Source: Duganella sp. CF402
Lineage (GTDB): Bacteria > Pseudomonadota > Gammaproteobacteria > Burkholderiales > Burkholderiaceae_D
Reading direction: 5' to 3'
NCBI RefSeq assembly: GCF_900109645.1
Contig: NZ_FOBG01000001.1
Location: 3,206,262 to 3,270,261 of the forward strand
DNA: 64,000 nt
Shown here: positions 19,492-28,466 of the stretch, one piece after another
How positions within the stretch are numbered: the first letter of the stretch is position 1
How the letters are laid out: the number at the start of each line of letters is the position of its first letter
The notes under the pieces: model-generated
Database searches by the model: none
Told to the model about the DNA's origin: nothing
What the model saw: the letters and a program-made list of their open reading frames with translations, nothing else
Program-made: the position numbers and the translations under genes

Positions 19492-19522
19492 AAAAAAAAC
19501 GCGGAATAACCGCGTTTTTTTT
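19492..19522 (-). terminator. Rho-independent terminator after the FecR-domain gene
   Basis: Stem CGCGG/CCGCG with loop AATAA, extended by flanking A8 and T8 tracts. It lies 34 bases beyond the FecR-domain gene stop on the minus strand. Confidence 0.8.
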
Positions 19523-19555
19523 AAATAAGCAAATGCACTTTTTAACTCGCGGATA

Positions 19556-20905
19556 TTATCGCTTCCAGCTGGTGGCGCCCGTAATCGTGGTGCCGGGATA
19601 GGCGACGTTTTTAAATATATATGCCGCTTCTTCCACCTTGGTGCCGCTCAGGTAACCGCGGATGGTGGTCGGCGAGGAAATTACATTCGACATCAGCCCG
19701 CTCATATCCACCACACCCTTGCCATTGACATTATATTTTGCGCCATCGGCGGCGACCACCAACCCGGTGGTAAAACTGCGGTCGACAAAATTAATCGATA
19801 ATTGTCCGGTTTCAACCGCCGCCAGCGATTCCGCCATGCCGGTCTTTTGCACGAAGGCTTCGCTGCCGTTCAGGGTGAAGGCGACCGTGCCTTCGGTCGG
19901 CATGACCAGCTGCGCACCTTTCAAGCGGGCCACCGCATAATTACCCACGAAGGCGGTGGCGTCGGTCGCGTTATTCTGGATGCTGGCCGGCATGACGGCG
20001 GCGCCCGCCACCGTGCTCCAGCGCCCCCAGAACACTTCCTGCGCCTTCGGCGCGATCGGTTCCGTCACCGGCGGCGTGACCACCACCGGCGGCGGCGTCA
20101 CCACTGGCGGCGTCACCGGCAACACCGGATCGACCGGCGCGGTCGTCCCCTCGGTCGTGGTGTGCACCGCGCCCAGCGACAGCTCGGATTTCTGCGGATC
20201 CAGATTGACCTGGGTGGCCGGCAGCACGCTCGACATGGCCACCTTGCCCACTGGCTCGTCGGCACGCGGCTTTTCGTTCTGGTCAGGCGATAAAGCTGGA
20301 TTATTCAACAATTGCGGCGTGGCCTGGCCGCGCCGCACCTGCAGCAGCATGCCGGCCTGGCCGGCGAACAGCTCGCGGCTGGCCTGGCCTTCGCACGGCC
20401 CGGCGCCCTCGGCGGTGCAGCTGCCGGCAAACGGACTCACCACCACGCCGCCGGACACCACCGACACGCGCGAGGTTTCGGCGTCGGTGTACACAATGAA
20501 GTCGGTCCCGCGCACGCCGATCGCGGCCACCGGGGTGTTGAAGCGGAAATTCTGGCGCGCCTGCTTGACGCCCTGGCCGGAAATCGCCCGCGCCACGCCG
20601 CTCAGCAATTCCAGCTTGACCCTGGTGGCGGACGGATGGGCGGGATCGAACTTGTAGTCGGCGACCCGGGCGCGGGTGTTGGGCCGCAGAATCAGCATGC
20701 CGGCATCCAGGGTCTTGATGTACATATAGCCATCGCTGCCTGTACTCAACTCGGCGCCCTCGTTGACGACGGCATCGAGCTTGGCCGGCTGCCCGCCGAG
20801 GTCGGCACGACCGGTAACGAAGACGATACGGCCCGCCTCACCCGCCCACGCTGGGGACAAGGCGGCAAGCAACAACGCAGCACCGGTCAGATATTTCCGT
20901 AACAT
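19556..20905 (-). CDS. Exported FecR-domain protein
   Basis: A 449-residue protein with a Sec signal peptide (YLTGAALLLAALSPAWAG). A FecR domain spans about residues 25-170; the key block is FNTPVAAIGVRGTDFIVYTD. A Pro/Val-rich linker follows (PVTPPVVTPPPVVVTPP, near residue 265), then a C-terminal beta-rich region of unknown family. Single FecR domains of this type often sit beside CHASE2 cyclases, as here, and may act in periplasmic sensing or envelope structure. A GGAG site precedes the ATG, and a CRP-type box lies about 57 bases upstream in the region shared with the divergent cyclase. Confidence 0.85.
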   Translation of the reverse strand: MLRKYLTGAALLLAALSPAWAGEAGRIVFVTGRADLGGQPAKLDAVVNEGAELSTGSDGYMYIKTLDAGMLILRPNTRARVADYKFDPAHPSATRVKLELLSGVARAISGQGVKQARQNFRFNTPVAAIGVRGTDFIVYTDAETSRVSVVSGGVVVSPFAGSCTAEGAGPCEGQASRELFAGQAGMLLQVRRGQATPQLLNNPALSPDQNEKPRADEPVGKVAMSSVLPATQVNLDPQKSELSLGAVHTTTEGTTAPVDPVLPVTPPVVTPPPVVVTPPVTEPIAPKAQEVFWGRWSTVAGAAVMPASIQNNATDATAFVGNYAVARLKGAQLVMPTEGTVAFTLNGSEAFVQKTGMAESLAAVETGQLSINFVDRSFTTGLVVAADGAKYNVNGKGVVDMSGLMSNVISSPTTIRGYLSGTKVEEAAYIFKNVAYPGTTITGATSWKR

Positions 20906-20927
20906 AATAAACTTCTCCTATGCTGCG

Positions 20928-20970
20928 TATTGTCCTCTCCACACAGCAAAAAGCAGTGATCGTCATCACA
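20928..20970. promoter_or_regulatory. CRP-type box between the FecR gene and the adenylate cyclase operon
   Basis: AGTGATCGTCATCACA (20955-20970) matches TGTGA-N6-TCACA with one mismatch. On the minus strand a GACAAT -10 candidate begins 29.5 bases from its centre, exact class II geometry for the FecR gene. On the plus strand it lies upstream of the cyclase operon, which has a TATACT -10 candidate at 21058-21063. The single box could therefore control both directions, including feedback on cAMP synthesis. Confidence 0.55.
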
Positions 20971-21118
20971 TCTTACATCTATTACATTCGGTTACAGCCG
21001 TTGCCGGCGGTGGCGGCAGGAATTGTCATGCCCATATGTTTACTTGGGGCAGTGATATATACTAACAGCCATTCTGGAGCGCAACTGCCCCTCTGTTCAA
21101 CCCCAATTCCCAGTTAAT

Positions 21119-22936
21119 TTGCGCATTCGCCTGTCCCTCTCTCTACTGTTGCGTAGCCTGATCGCCGTGGTTGCCGTGCTGCTGTGCGCCCTGCCACAGT
21201 GGTCGTCCACACCCGCCTGGTCGCACTGGGGCGGCGAGTGGCTGCGCGACCGCTACCTGGCGCTACAGGCCGACGACCGTCTCGAGGACCGCATCCTGGT
21301 GGTCGACATCGACGAAGCCAGCGTTGCCAGCCAGCCGTGGCCGTGGCCGCGCAGCCGCATCGCCGATCTGGTGGAACTCCTGCTGCAGGCCGGCGCGCGC
21401 GGCGTGGCGCTCGACATCCTGCTGGAAAAGCCGGCCGACGCCGAAGGCGACGCGCGGCTCGCCATGCTGGCCCGGCATGGCCCGGTGGTGCTGGCGCAGA
21501 TGCTCGACTACCAGCCGCACCCGGTGCCGCTGCGCAACGGCGTACTGGCCGGCGGCGTGGCCGCGCCGCAGCCGGGCGCGGCGCTGCAAGCCACCGGCTA
21601 TATCGCCAACCACGCCGGGCTGGCCCAGTCGCGCCATTTCGGCAATATCGGCGTGCTGCCCGACGCCGACGGCGTGCTGCGCCGGCTGCCGGACAGCGCC
21701 TGGTACCAGGGCCGCCTGTACCCGTCGCTGTCGCGCGCGCTGTTCGACTGCTGCGCCGGCGCCGGCCCGGCCCCTGCCGCCGCCGTCGGGCTGGAACGCA
21801 TCCCCTACCGCCGCAACTGGGCCGCCTACGATGTCGCCCAGGCCGCCGAAGTGCTCGACGGCCGCCTCGGCAAGGCCGACGTGGCCGGCCGCCTGGTGCT
21901 GATCGGCTCCTCCTCGCTCAGCATCGGCGACCGCATCGCCACCCCGCTGGCCGCCTCCAGCGCCGGCCTGCTGGTCCATGCCGCCATGCTCAGCGCCCGC
22001 CTCGACGAACAGGCCGGCCTGGCGCCGCGCCCGCTGCCCGGCCGCTGGCTGGCCTTGCTGTACACGGTGGCCATCGTGCTGCTCGCCAGCTACACCTTGC
22101 CGCGCCTGTCCGCCATCGCCAACACTGCCATGCTGGCCGCCAGCGCGCTGCTGTGGCTGGCGCTGGCCTATGTGCTGGCGCCGCGCGATCCGCTGCTGGC
22201 GCCGGCGGCGCCGCTGTTGTCGCACCTGCTGCTGCTGGCGGTGGCCGTGCCGTTCCACTGGCAGCAGGCGCAACAGCGTTCGCGCCAGCTGCTGGGCACT
22301 TTGCGCCAATACGTGGCCAAGGATGTGGTCAATGAATTGCTGCGCAGCGACCTCAAGGATCCTCTGGCGCCGCGCCTGCTGCAAGTGACCACCCTGATCG
22401 CCGACATGGAAGGCTATACCACCCAGGTCGAGTCGCTGTCGCTGGAAGCGGCGGCGCGCCTGACCACCGATTTCCTCGATTGCCTGACCCGCCCGGTGCT
22501 GGAAATGCAGGGCACGCTGGACAAGTACACCGGCGACGGCCTGGTGGCGTTCTGGGGCGCGCCCCTGCCCAACGCCGACCACGCCGACCTGGCGCTGGAC
22601 GCCGCCGAGCGCATCGTGCGCGAGGTGGCCGCCTTCAGCGCCGCGCGCGCGCGCCAGGGGCTGGCGCCGCTGCGGGTGCGCATCGGCATTGAAAGCGGCG
22701 CCGCTATGGCCGGCGACTACGGCACCAGCTTCCGCAGCATCTACACTGCGGTCGGCGACAGCGTCAACACCGCGTCGCGGCTGGAACAGGCGGCCCGCGA
22801 CTACCCGCACGACATCATCGTCGGCGCCGGCACGGCGGCGCGCAGCCAGCGCCACCGCCTGCTGCCGCTGGGTGAACACCAGCTGCGCGGCAAGGAAAAA
22901 CCGATTCAGCTGTACACGCTGGAGTTGCAGCCATGA
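21119..22936 (+). CDS. CHASE2-domain class III adenylate cyclase
   Basis: A 605-residue membrane enzyme: an N-terminal membrane segment, an extracytoplasmic CHASE2 sensor (about residues 40-300, with the early DRYLALQADDRLEDRILVVD block), three membrane helices (about 300-385), then a class III cyclase domain. Metal-binding aspartates lie in ADMEGYTT (D429) and KYTGDG. K469 and the threonine in SIYTAVGDSVN form the Lys/Thr pair that favours ATP; N and R of VNTASRLE complete the active site. The only plausible start is TTG at 21119, without a good ribosome site, so the N-terminus is uncertain. It heads the cyclase-barrel-Crp operon. Confidence 0.9.
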   Translation: MRIRLSLSLLLRSLIAVVAVLLCALPQWSSTPAWSHWGGEWLRDRYLALQADDRLEDRILVVDIDEASVASQPWPWPRSRIADLVELLLQAGARGVALDILLEKPADAEGDARLAMLARHGPVVLAQMLDYQPHPVPLRNGVLAGGVAAPQPGAALQATGYIANHAGLAQSRHFGNIGVLPDADGVLRRLPDSAWYQGRLYPSLSRALFDCCAGAGPAPAAAVGLERIPYRRNWAAYDVAQAAEVLDGRLGKADVAGRLVLIGSSSLSIGDRIATPLAASSAGLLVHAAMLSARLDEQAGLAPRPLPGRWLALLYTVAIVLLASYTLPRLSAIANTAMLAASALLWLALAYVLAPRDPLLAPAAPLLSHLLLLAVAVPFHWQQAQQRSRQLLGTLRQYVAKDVVNELLRSDLKDPLAPRLLQVTTLIADMEGYTTQVESLSLEAAARLTTDFLDCLTRPVLEMQGTLDKYTGDGLVAFWGAPLPNADHADLALDAAERIVREVAAFSAARARQGLAPLRVRIGIESGAAMAGDYGTSFRSIYTAVGDSVNTASRLEQAARDYPHDIIVGAGTAARSQRHRLLPLGEHQLRGKEKPIQLYTLELQP

Positions 22937-24204
22937 TGCGCCTGCATCGCCGCCTGTTGCTGCCCGCCCTGTTCGCCACGGCGCTGGCCTGCGCCCAGGA
23001 AGCGCCGCCGGCCGCCGCCGATAGCGCGACCGCCGCCAGCGCCGAGCCGGTCAACACCCCGGAGCAGCAAGAGGCCATGTACCAGGCCGCGCTGAAGGAA
23101 CTGGCGCTGGGCCGGCCCAGCGCCGCCGCCGAGCTGCTGACCCGCCTGATCGAGCATGAGCCGCTGCATGCGGGCGCCTGGATGGAACTGGCACTGACCC
23201 AGTGCGACGTCGGCAACAGTGCCGAGGCCGAACGTCTGTTCCGGGAAATCGAGCAGCGCTTCGCGCCGCCGCCCGGCATCATGGAAGTGATCGACGGGCG
23301 CCGCGCCAGCGGCTGCAAACCAGCGCCGTCGCGGCCGCCCTCTTGGCTGCTCAGCGCCGGACGCGGCCACGACACCAATGTCAATCAGGGCGCCACCAAT
23401 CCGATCTTCAGCGTCGGCGGCGTGCCGGGCGAACTGGCGCCGGAATTCCTGCCGCACCCGGACAGCTTTTCGCTGTTGAGCGGCTCCTACATCCAGCCGC
23501 TCGACAGCAGCGGCACGCAGGCCATCGTGCAACTGTATGCGCGCCGCCACGACCACCAGCGCGAGCAGGATACCGCGTCGCTGCTGCTGGGGCTGGAACG
23601 CGCCTGGACCCTGGGCCGCTGGCGCACCCGCCTCACCGGCGCCTACGGCAACGCCACGCTGAACGGCAAGCTTTACCAGCGCCAGCAGCAGGTGCAGCTG
23701 CACGCGGCGCCGCCGATCACCCTGCCGGCCAATCTCGACCTGGCCCTGATCAGCAACCTCAGCCGTGTGACCTATCCGACCCGCAGCAGCTACGACTCGA
23801 CCACCTACGAACTGGGCAGCATGCTGACCTACCGCAGCAAGCGCGAGCAACTGCAACTGACCGCCAGCCGCCTGCGCGACAACGGCGAGGCGCTGCGCCC
23901 CGGCGGCAACCGCGACGGCTGGTTCGGCAGCCTGCAGGGCTATGCCGTGCTGGGCAGCGGCCTGTACGGCGAAGCCGGCCTGACCCATCAGCGCTGGCGC
24001 GGCGCCAGCATTTACGCGCCGGAACTGGTCGAGGTGGTGCGCAACCAGCGCACCAGCATCGCACGCGCCGCGCTGCAGTGGTATGTACTGCCCAACATCA
24101 GCCTCTACCTGGAGGGGCGGGTGGTGCGCAACCGCGAGAACATCTCCCTGTTCGAATATAATAGCCGCGCGCTGCATTTGAGCCTGCGCTGGGATAATTT
24201 TTAA
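22933..24204 (+). CDS. Exported TPR plus outer-membrane beta-barrel protein
   Basis: A 423-residue protein with a signal peptide (LLLPALFATALACA), one to two TPR repeats (residues ~45-130: MYQAALKELALGRPSAAAEL, then WMELALTQCDVGNSAEAERL), and a long alternating beta region ending LSLRWDNF with the terminal Phe typical of barrels. The N-terminal TPR/C-terminal barrel layout resembles Slam-type (DUF560) proteins that move surface lipoproteins, but this is only an architectural match. It overlaps the cyclase by ATGA and lies nine bases before the Crp gene. Confidence 0.7.
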   Translation: MMRLHRRLLLPALFATALACAQEAPPAAADSATAASAEPVNTPEQQEAMYQAALKELALGRPSAAAELLTRLIEHEPLHAGAWMELALTQCDVGNSAEAERLFREIEQRFAPPPGIMEVIDGRRASGCKPAPSRPPSWLLSAGRGHDTNVNQGATNPIFSVGGVPGELAPEFLPHPDSFSLLSGSYIQPLDSSGTQAIVQLYARRHDHQREQDTASLLLGLERAWTLGRWRTRLTGAYGNATLNGKLYQRQQQVQLHAAPPITLPANLDLALISNLSRVTYPTRSSYDSTTYELGSMLTYRSKREQLQLTASRLRDNGEALRPGGNRDGWFGSLQGYAVLGSGLYGEAGLTHQRWRGASIYAPELVEVVRNQRTSIARAALQWYVLPNISLYLEGRVVRNRENISLFEYNSRALHLSLRWDNF

Positions 24205-24213
24205 GGGAAGTGC

Positions 24214-24993
24214 ATGGCGTCCAAGCGTAAAAGTAATGAAGCACCGCTGCCGGACCTGGTGCCGCCCGACGAGGCCGCCCGCCTGATGGCTGCCGCGCGC
24301 GAAGCGGGCGGCGCCAACCCGCAGATGATGATTCATCTGCGCAAGATTCCATTGCTGGCAGACCTCAGCGAAGAGGACATGGCGCGCGTCAAGGCCGATC
24401 TGCGCATCCGCCAATACCTGAAGCGCGACGTGGTGCTGCAAAAAGGCGGCCCCGGCGACAGCCTGCTGTTCCTGCTGACCGGCTCGCTGCAAGTGGTCGA
24501 CATCACCGAAGAGGGCCGCGCCATCGGCCTGCGCATGCTGGCGCCGGGCGACTTCTTTGGCGAGATCGCCGTCATCAACGGCTCGGCGCGCTCGGCCTCG
24601 GTGGTGGCGCTGTCGCCGGTGCTGGTGGCGCTGCTGCCGCGCCAGACCGCGCTGCACCTGTTCGCCCACGCGCCGTCGGTGGCCAACCACATGCTGCGCT
24701 TCCTGGCCGCCAAGGTGCAGCGCGATTCGGAATTCCGCGCCCTGCTCAGCATCCACAACACGCCGCGCCGCATCTACACCTTCCTCACCCTGCTGATGGA
24801 GAAAAAGGACGACGGCGTGCACGTGGTGAGCAACCTGCCGACCCACCAGGACATGGCCAATATGATCAACACCAGCCGCGAAACCGTGACCCGCACGCTG
24901 CTGGCGCTGATCCAGCAGGGCATCATCGAAAAAGGCCCGCACAGCCTGCTGATCGTGCGCCCGGACGAGCTGCAAAAACTGGCCCAGGTCTAA
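24214..24993 (+). CDS. Crp/Fnr-family cAMP-responsive regulator
   Basis: A 259-residue regulator. After a ~45-residue charged extension comes a cyclic-nucleotide-binding domain with the phosphate-binding cassette FFGEIAVINGSARSASV, which keeps the Glu and the Arg-Ser pair that hold cAMP in E. coli CRP. The helix-turn-helix contains NTSRETVTRTLLAL; RETVxR preserves the three residues (R180, E181, R185 of CRP) that read TGTGA. No FNR-type N-terminal cysteine cluster is seen. It is the last gene of the cyclase operon, and three TGTGA-N6-TCACA boxes lie upstream of nearby genes, so it is the obvious local reader of cAMP. Confidence 0.9.
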   Translation: MASKRKSNEAPLPDLVPPDEAARLMAAAREAGGANPQMMIHLRKIPLLADLSEEDMARVKADLRIRQYLKRDVVLQKGGPGDSLLFLLTGSLQVVDITEEGRAIGLRMLAPGDFFGEIAVINGSARSASVVALSPVLVALLPRQTALHLFAHAPSVANHMLRFLAAKVQRDSEFRALLSIHNTPRRIYTFLTLLMEKKDDGVHVVSNLPTHQDMANMINTSRETVTRTLLALIQQGIIEKGPHSLLIVRPDELQKLAQV

Positions 24994-25036
24994 GCTGCAA
25001 CCACTTGTAACAGGGCAAGGGTTGCCTATATCACCA

Positions 25037-25045
25037 TGCTATAAT
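25037..25045 (+). promoter_or_regulatory. Extended -10 element of the polysaccharide export operon
   Basis: TGCTATAAT (TGn plus consensus -10) lies about 73 bases before the permease start. No consensus -35 is present at normal spacing, as is usual for extended -10 promoters. Confidence 0.5.
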
Positions 25046-25117
25046 CAGCGCCTTTTTTACTCTCCGGCTTGCGCCGCCACGCGCTGTCGTCAGGCGCGCC
25101 GCCGGTTCCTAGCCGAC

Positions 25118-25933
25118 ATGATCAGAACAGCCTTCCCACCCGCCGCCATGCTGAGCGGGGTCTGGCGCTACCGCGGCTTCATCGCCGGCAGCGTACGGCG
25201 CGAATTCCAGGGCCGCTACCGCAACTCGCTGCTGGGCGCGGCCTGGACCGTGCTCAACCCGCTGGCCATGATCGTGGTCTACACCGTCATCTTTTCCCAG
25301 GTCATGCACAACCGCCTGCAGGGCGTCGACACGCCGTTCGCCTACAGCGTCTACCTGTGCGCCGGGGTGCTGACCTGGGGCTTGTTCGCCGAGATCACCG
25401 GGCGCAGCCAGAGCGTCTTCATCGACAACGCCAACCTGCTCAAGAAGCTGCAGTTCCCGCGCATCTGCCTGCCGATCATCGTGGTGCTCAACGCCGGCAT
25501 CAACTTCGCCATCATCTTCGGCCTGTTTACCGCCTTCCTGGTGCTGTCGGGCACCTTCCCCGGCTGGATCTACCTGGCGCTGGCGCCGGTGCTGCTGGTG
25601 CTGGTGCTGTTCGCGGTCGGCCTCGGCATGATCCTGGGCGTGTTCAATGTGTTCTTCCGCGACGTCGGCCAGTTCTTCACCATCCTGCTGCAGTTCTGGT
25701 TCTGGTTCACCCCCATCGTCTATCCGGCCAGCGCACTGCCGCCGGAAATCCGCGGCCTGCTGCACTGGAACCCGATGGCGGCGCTGGTCGGCGCCTGCCA
25801 GGATATTCTGGTCGGCGGCCATGCGCCGCACTGGGCCAGCCTGCTGCCGGTCACCGGCCTGGCCCTGCTGTTCTGCGCACTGGGCCTGCAACTGTTCCGC
25901 AAGCGCGCCGGAGAAATGGTGGACGAACTGTAA
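25118..25933 (+). CDS. wzm: ABC polysaccharide exporter, permease subunit (Wzm type)
   Basis: A 271-residue ABC2-type permease with six predicted membrane helices. The N-terminal amphipathic region, REFQGRYRNSLLGAAWTVLNP, is a hallmark of Wzm/KpsM/TagG exporters. With the next gene it should carry an undecaprenyl-linked glycan across the inner membrane. The ATG at 25118 is chosen over an upstream TTG; an internal ATG at 25148 is also possible. The stop overlaps the ATPase start (TAATG). It opens a tight six-gene operon. Confidence 0.9.
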   Translation: MIRTAFPPAAMLSGVWRYRGFIAGSVRREFQGRYRNSLLGAAWTVLNPLAMIVVYTVIFSQVMHNRLQGVDTPFAYSVYLCAGVLTWGLFAEITGRSQSVFIDNANLLKKLQFPRICLPIIVVLNAGINFAIIFGLFTAFLVLSGTFPGWIYLALAPVLLVLVLFAVGLGMILGVFNVFFRDVGQFFTILLQFWFWFTPIVYPASALPPEIRGLLHWNPMAALVGACQDILVGGHAPHWASLLPVTGLALLFCALGLQLFRKRAGEMVDEL

Positions 25934-27153
25934 TGGGCAGCATACTGGTCAACGGCCTGGGCAAGGCCTACAAACAATATCCGCACCGCTGGAGCCGGCT
26001 GGCCGAATGGCTGCTGCCGTGGCGCGGCCCGCGCCACACGCTCAAGTGGGTGCTGCAGGACATCAGCTTCACGCTGGCGCCGGGCGAGGCGGTCGGCATC
26101 ATCGGCATCAACGGCGCCGGCAAGAGCACCCTGCTCAAGCTGATCACCGGCACCACCCAGCCAACCACCGGCCGCGTCAGCATCAGCGGCCGCGTGGCCG
26201 CGCTGCTGGAGCTGGGCATGGGCTTCCACCCGGACTTCAGCGGCCGCCAGAACGTCTACATGGCGGGCCAGCTGCTGGGCCTGACCGTGGACGAGATCAA
26301 CACCCTGATGCCGGACATCGAGGCGTTTGCCGAAATCGGCGACTACATCGACCAGCCGGTGCGGGTCTACTCGTCCGGCATGCAGATGCGGCTGGCCTTC
26401 AGCGTGGCCACCGCGCGCCGTCCGGACGTGCTGATCGTCGACGAGGCGCTGTCGGTCGGCGACGCCTATTTCCAGCACAAGAGCTTCGAGCGCATCCGCG
26501 CCTACCGCCAGCAGGGCACCACCCTGCTGATCGTCAGCCACGACCGCGCCGCCATGCAGTCGATCTGCGACCGCGCCATCCTGCTCGACCGTGGCCGGCT
26601 GGCCATGCAGGGCACGCCGGAAGCGGTGATGGACTACTACAACGCCCTGATCGCCGAGCGCGAAGGCTCGAGCGTCGAGCAGGTGCGCACTGCCGAGGGC
26701 CGGGTGCAAACCACCTCCGGCAGCGGCCAGGCCACCGTCACCGCCATCACGCTGGAGGACGAGGCCGGCAACGCCAAGGAAATCCTCAACGTCGGCGTGC
26801 CGGTGACGCTGCGGGTCAAGGTCAAGGTGCAGGCGCCGCTGCCGCGCCTGGTGCTCGGGTATATGATCAAGGACCGCCTCGGCCAGCAGATTTTCGGCAC
26901 CAACACCCATCACATGGAGCAGCCGCTGGAACAGCTGCAGGCCGGCGACGAGATCGAATACCGCTTCCGCTTCCCGCTCAACCTGGGGCCCGGCAGCTAT
27001 TCGGTGACCACCGCGCTGACCAGCAATGAAACCCATCTGGCCGACAATTATGAATGGCGCGACCTGGCGTTCATGTTCATCGTCACGAATATGAACCGGC
27101 GCCATTTCGTCGGCAGCAGCTGGATGGAACCGACCGTGGAGATCGAACGATGA
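25933..27153 (+). CDS. wzt: ABC polysaccharide exporter ATPase with C-terminal sugar-binding domain (Wzt type)
   Basis: A 406-residue protein. The nucleotide-binding domain (residues 1-250) has Walker A GINGAGKST, signature YSSGMQMRL, and Walker B VLIVDEAL. Residues about 265-400 form a Wzt-type C-terminal beta-sandwich (from VTAITLEDEAGN to FIVTNMNRRHF), the domain that in E. coli O8/O9a recognises the capped chain end before export. Its presence predicts a chain terminated by a modification; the next gene is a methyltransferase. It begins at the TAATG overlap with the permease and ends in an ATGA overlap with the methyltransferase. Confidence 0.92.
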   Translation: MGSILVNGLGKAYKQYPHRWSRLAEWLLPWRGPRHTLKWVLQDISFTLAPGEAVGIIGINGAGKSTLLKLITGTTQPTTGRVSISGRVAALLELGMGFHPDFSGRQNVYMAGQLLGLTVDEINTLMPDIEAFAEIGDYIDQPVRVYSSGMQMRLAFSVATARRPDVLIVDEALSVGDAYFQHKSFERIRAYRQQGTTLLIVSHDRAAMQSICDRAILLDRGRLAMQGTPEAVMDYYNALIAEREGSSVEQVRTAEGRVQTTSGSGQATVTAITLEDEAGNAKEILNVGVPVTLRVKVKVQAPLPRLVLGYMIKDRLGQQIFGTNTHHMEQPLEQLQAGDEIEYRFRFPLNLGPGSYSVTTALTSNETHLADNYEWRDLAFMFIVTNMNRRHFVGSSWMEPTVEIER

Positions 27154-28463
27154 ATTCCGCTATGCATCCGTCTTTTTACCGGGCGTTTGAAGACCGTTAT
27201 CGCGGCAGCCGCGAAACCATCACCGGGCGCCTGCGCGCCTACCAGCCGTTCGTGGCGCCGCTGCTGGACGACGGCCCGGCCGCCGCGCTCGACCTCGGCT
27301 GCGGCCGTGGCGAATGGCTGGAACTGCTGGGCGAATACGGCCTGGCCGCGCGCGGCATCGACCTCGACGACGGCATGCTGGCGGCCTGCCGCGAGCGCGG
27401 CCTGCAAGTCGAGACGCAAGATGCGCTGGCCGCGCTGCGCGCCGCGCCCGACAACAGCCTGGCGCTGGTGTCGGCCTTCCATCTGGTCGAGCACATCCCG
27501 TTCGACATGGTGCGCGAGCTGATCGCCGAAGCGCTGCGCGCGCTGCGCCCGGGCGGCCTGCTGATCCTGGAAACGCCGAACCCGGAAAACCTGGTGGTGG
27601 GCGCCTCCAGCTTCTACATGGACCCCTCGCACCTGCGGCCGATCCCGCCGCTGCTGCTGGCCTTCGCCGCCGAGCATGCAGGCTTTGCGCGCCACAAGAT
27701 CGTACGCCTGCAGGAAGAAGCGCAGCTGCACACCGACGCCCGCATCGGCATGATCAACGTGCTGGAAGGCCCGAGCCCGGACTACAGCGTGGTGGCGCAG
27801 AAGGCCGCGCCGGATGAAGAGATGGCCGCGCTGGACGCCGCCTTCGCCACCGACTACGGCATCGCGCTGGCGCCGCTGGCACAGCGCTACGACCTGCAGC
27901 TGGCCAAGGAAAACGGCGAGCTGCACCGCGCTCTGGGACGGCACGCCGAGCGCCTCGCCGAGCAACAAGTCCAGACCCGCGCCGAGCACGCCGACAGCGC
28001 GCAGCGCTTGCAGCAGCTGGAGCAGCGCCTGAACGAAACCCAGCATCACCTGCACCAGGCCTCGCTGCTGCTGCAGCAGACCACCCAGAAGGCCGACGCG
28101 ATGGGCCGGCTGGCCAACGAGCTGCTGGCCAGCACCTCGTGGCGCATCACCGCGCCGCTGCGCGCCGCCGTCACTTTCGCCCACCGCGTGCGCGGCTGGG
28201 GCAAGCGCAAAGTGCGCGGCGCCGTGCTGGCCGGCGGCCGCTGGGTACTGCGCCATCCGCGCATCAAGCGCGTGCTGCGCGCGGTGCTGACCGCGCTGGC
28301 GCCGCGCCTGCAGGCGCGCCTGATGCGCAGCATGCTGCAAGCCAGCGCCGTGACGCCGGTGCCGCTGCGCCAGGACGATGCGCCGGGCCAGCTGTCGCCG
28401 CGCGCCACGCGCGCCTACCATGAACTGACCAGGGCGGCGCAACAGGCCGCCAGCAAGGAATAA
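27150..28463 (+). CDS. SAM-dependent methyltransferase with coiled-coil C-terminus (WbdD-like)
   Basis: A 437-residue protein. The N-terminal class I methyltransferase has motif I LDLGCGRGEWLELLG, the acidic GIDLDD, and the SAFHLVEHIPFD post-motif. Residues about 235-310 form a heptad-rich coiled coil (LQQLEQRLNETQHHLHQAS), then a basic amphipathic segment (RAAVTFAHRVRGWGKRKVRG). This order resembles WbdD, where a methyltransferase caps the polymer and a coiled coil sets chain length, but here the kinase domain of WbdD is absent. Position between Wzt and the polymerising glycosyltransferase supports a capping role. Confidence 0.8.
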   Translation: MNSAMHPSFYRAFEDRYRGSRETITGRLRAYQPFVAPLLDDGPAAALDLGCGRGEWLELLGEYGLAARGIDLDDGMLAACRERGLQVETQDALAALRAAPDNSLALVSAFHLVEHIPFDMVRELIAEALRALRPGGLLILETPNPENLVVGASSFYMDPSHLRPIPPLLLAFAAEHAGFARHKIVRLQEEAQLHTDARIGMINVLEGPSPDYSVVAQKAAPDEEMAALDAAFATDYGIALAPLAQRYDLQLAKENGELHRALGRHAERLAEQQVQTRAEHADSAQRLQQLEQRLNETQHHLHQASLLLQQTTQKADAMGRLANELLASTSWRITAPLRAAVTFAHRVRGWGKRKVRGAVLAGGRWVLRHPRIKRVLRAVLTALAPRLQARLMRSMLQASAVTPVPLRQDDAPGQLSPRATRAYHELTRAAQQAASKE

Positions 28464-28466
28464 GCT

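Noticed and set aside
22906..24975. A 689-codon open frame on the minus strand opposite the barrel and Crp genes
   Set aside because: Composition is Gln/His/Arg/Ala-rich with no motif; the plus-strand genes overlap correctly and have clear domains.
24994..25036. Possible CRP box upstream of the polysaccharide operon
   Set aside because: No TGTGA/TCACA pair at six-base spacing is present there, so the operon is not claimed as part of the cAMP circuit.
25069..27153. Apparent 694-residue protein ending in the Wzt ATPase
   Set aside because: The first ~290 residues are an out-of-frame read of the permease gene. The real ATPase starts at the TAATG overlap at 25933.
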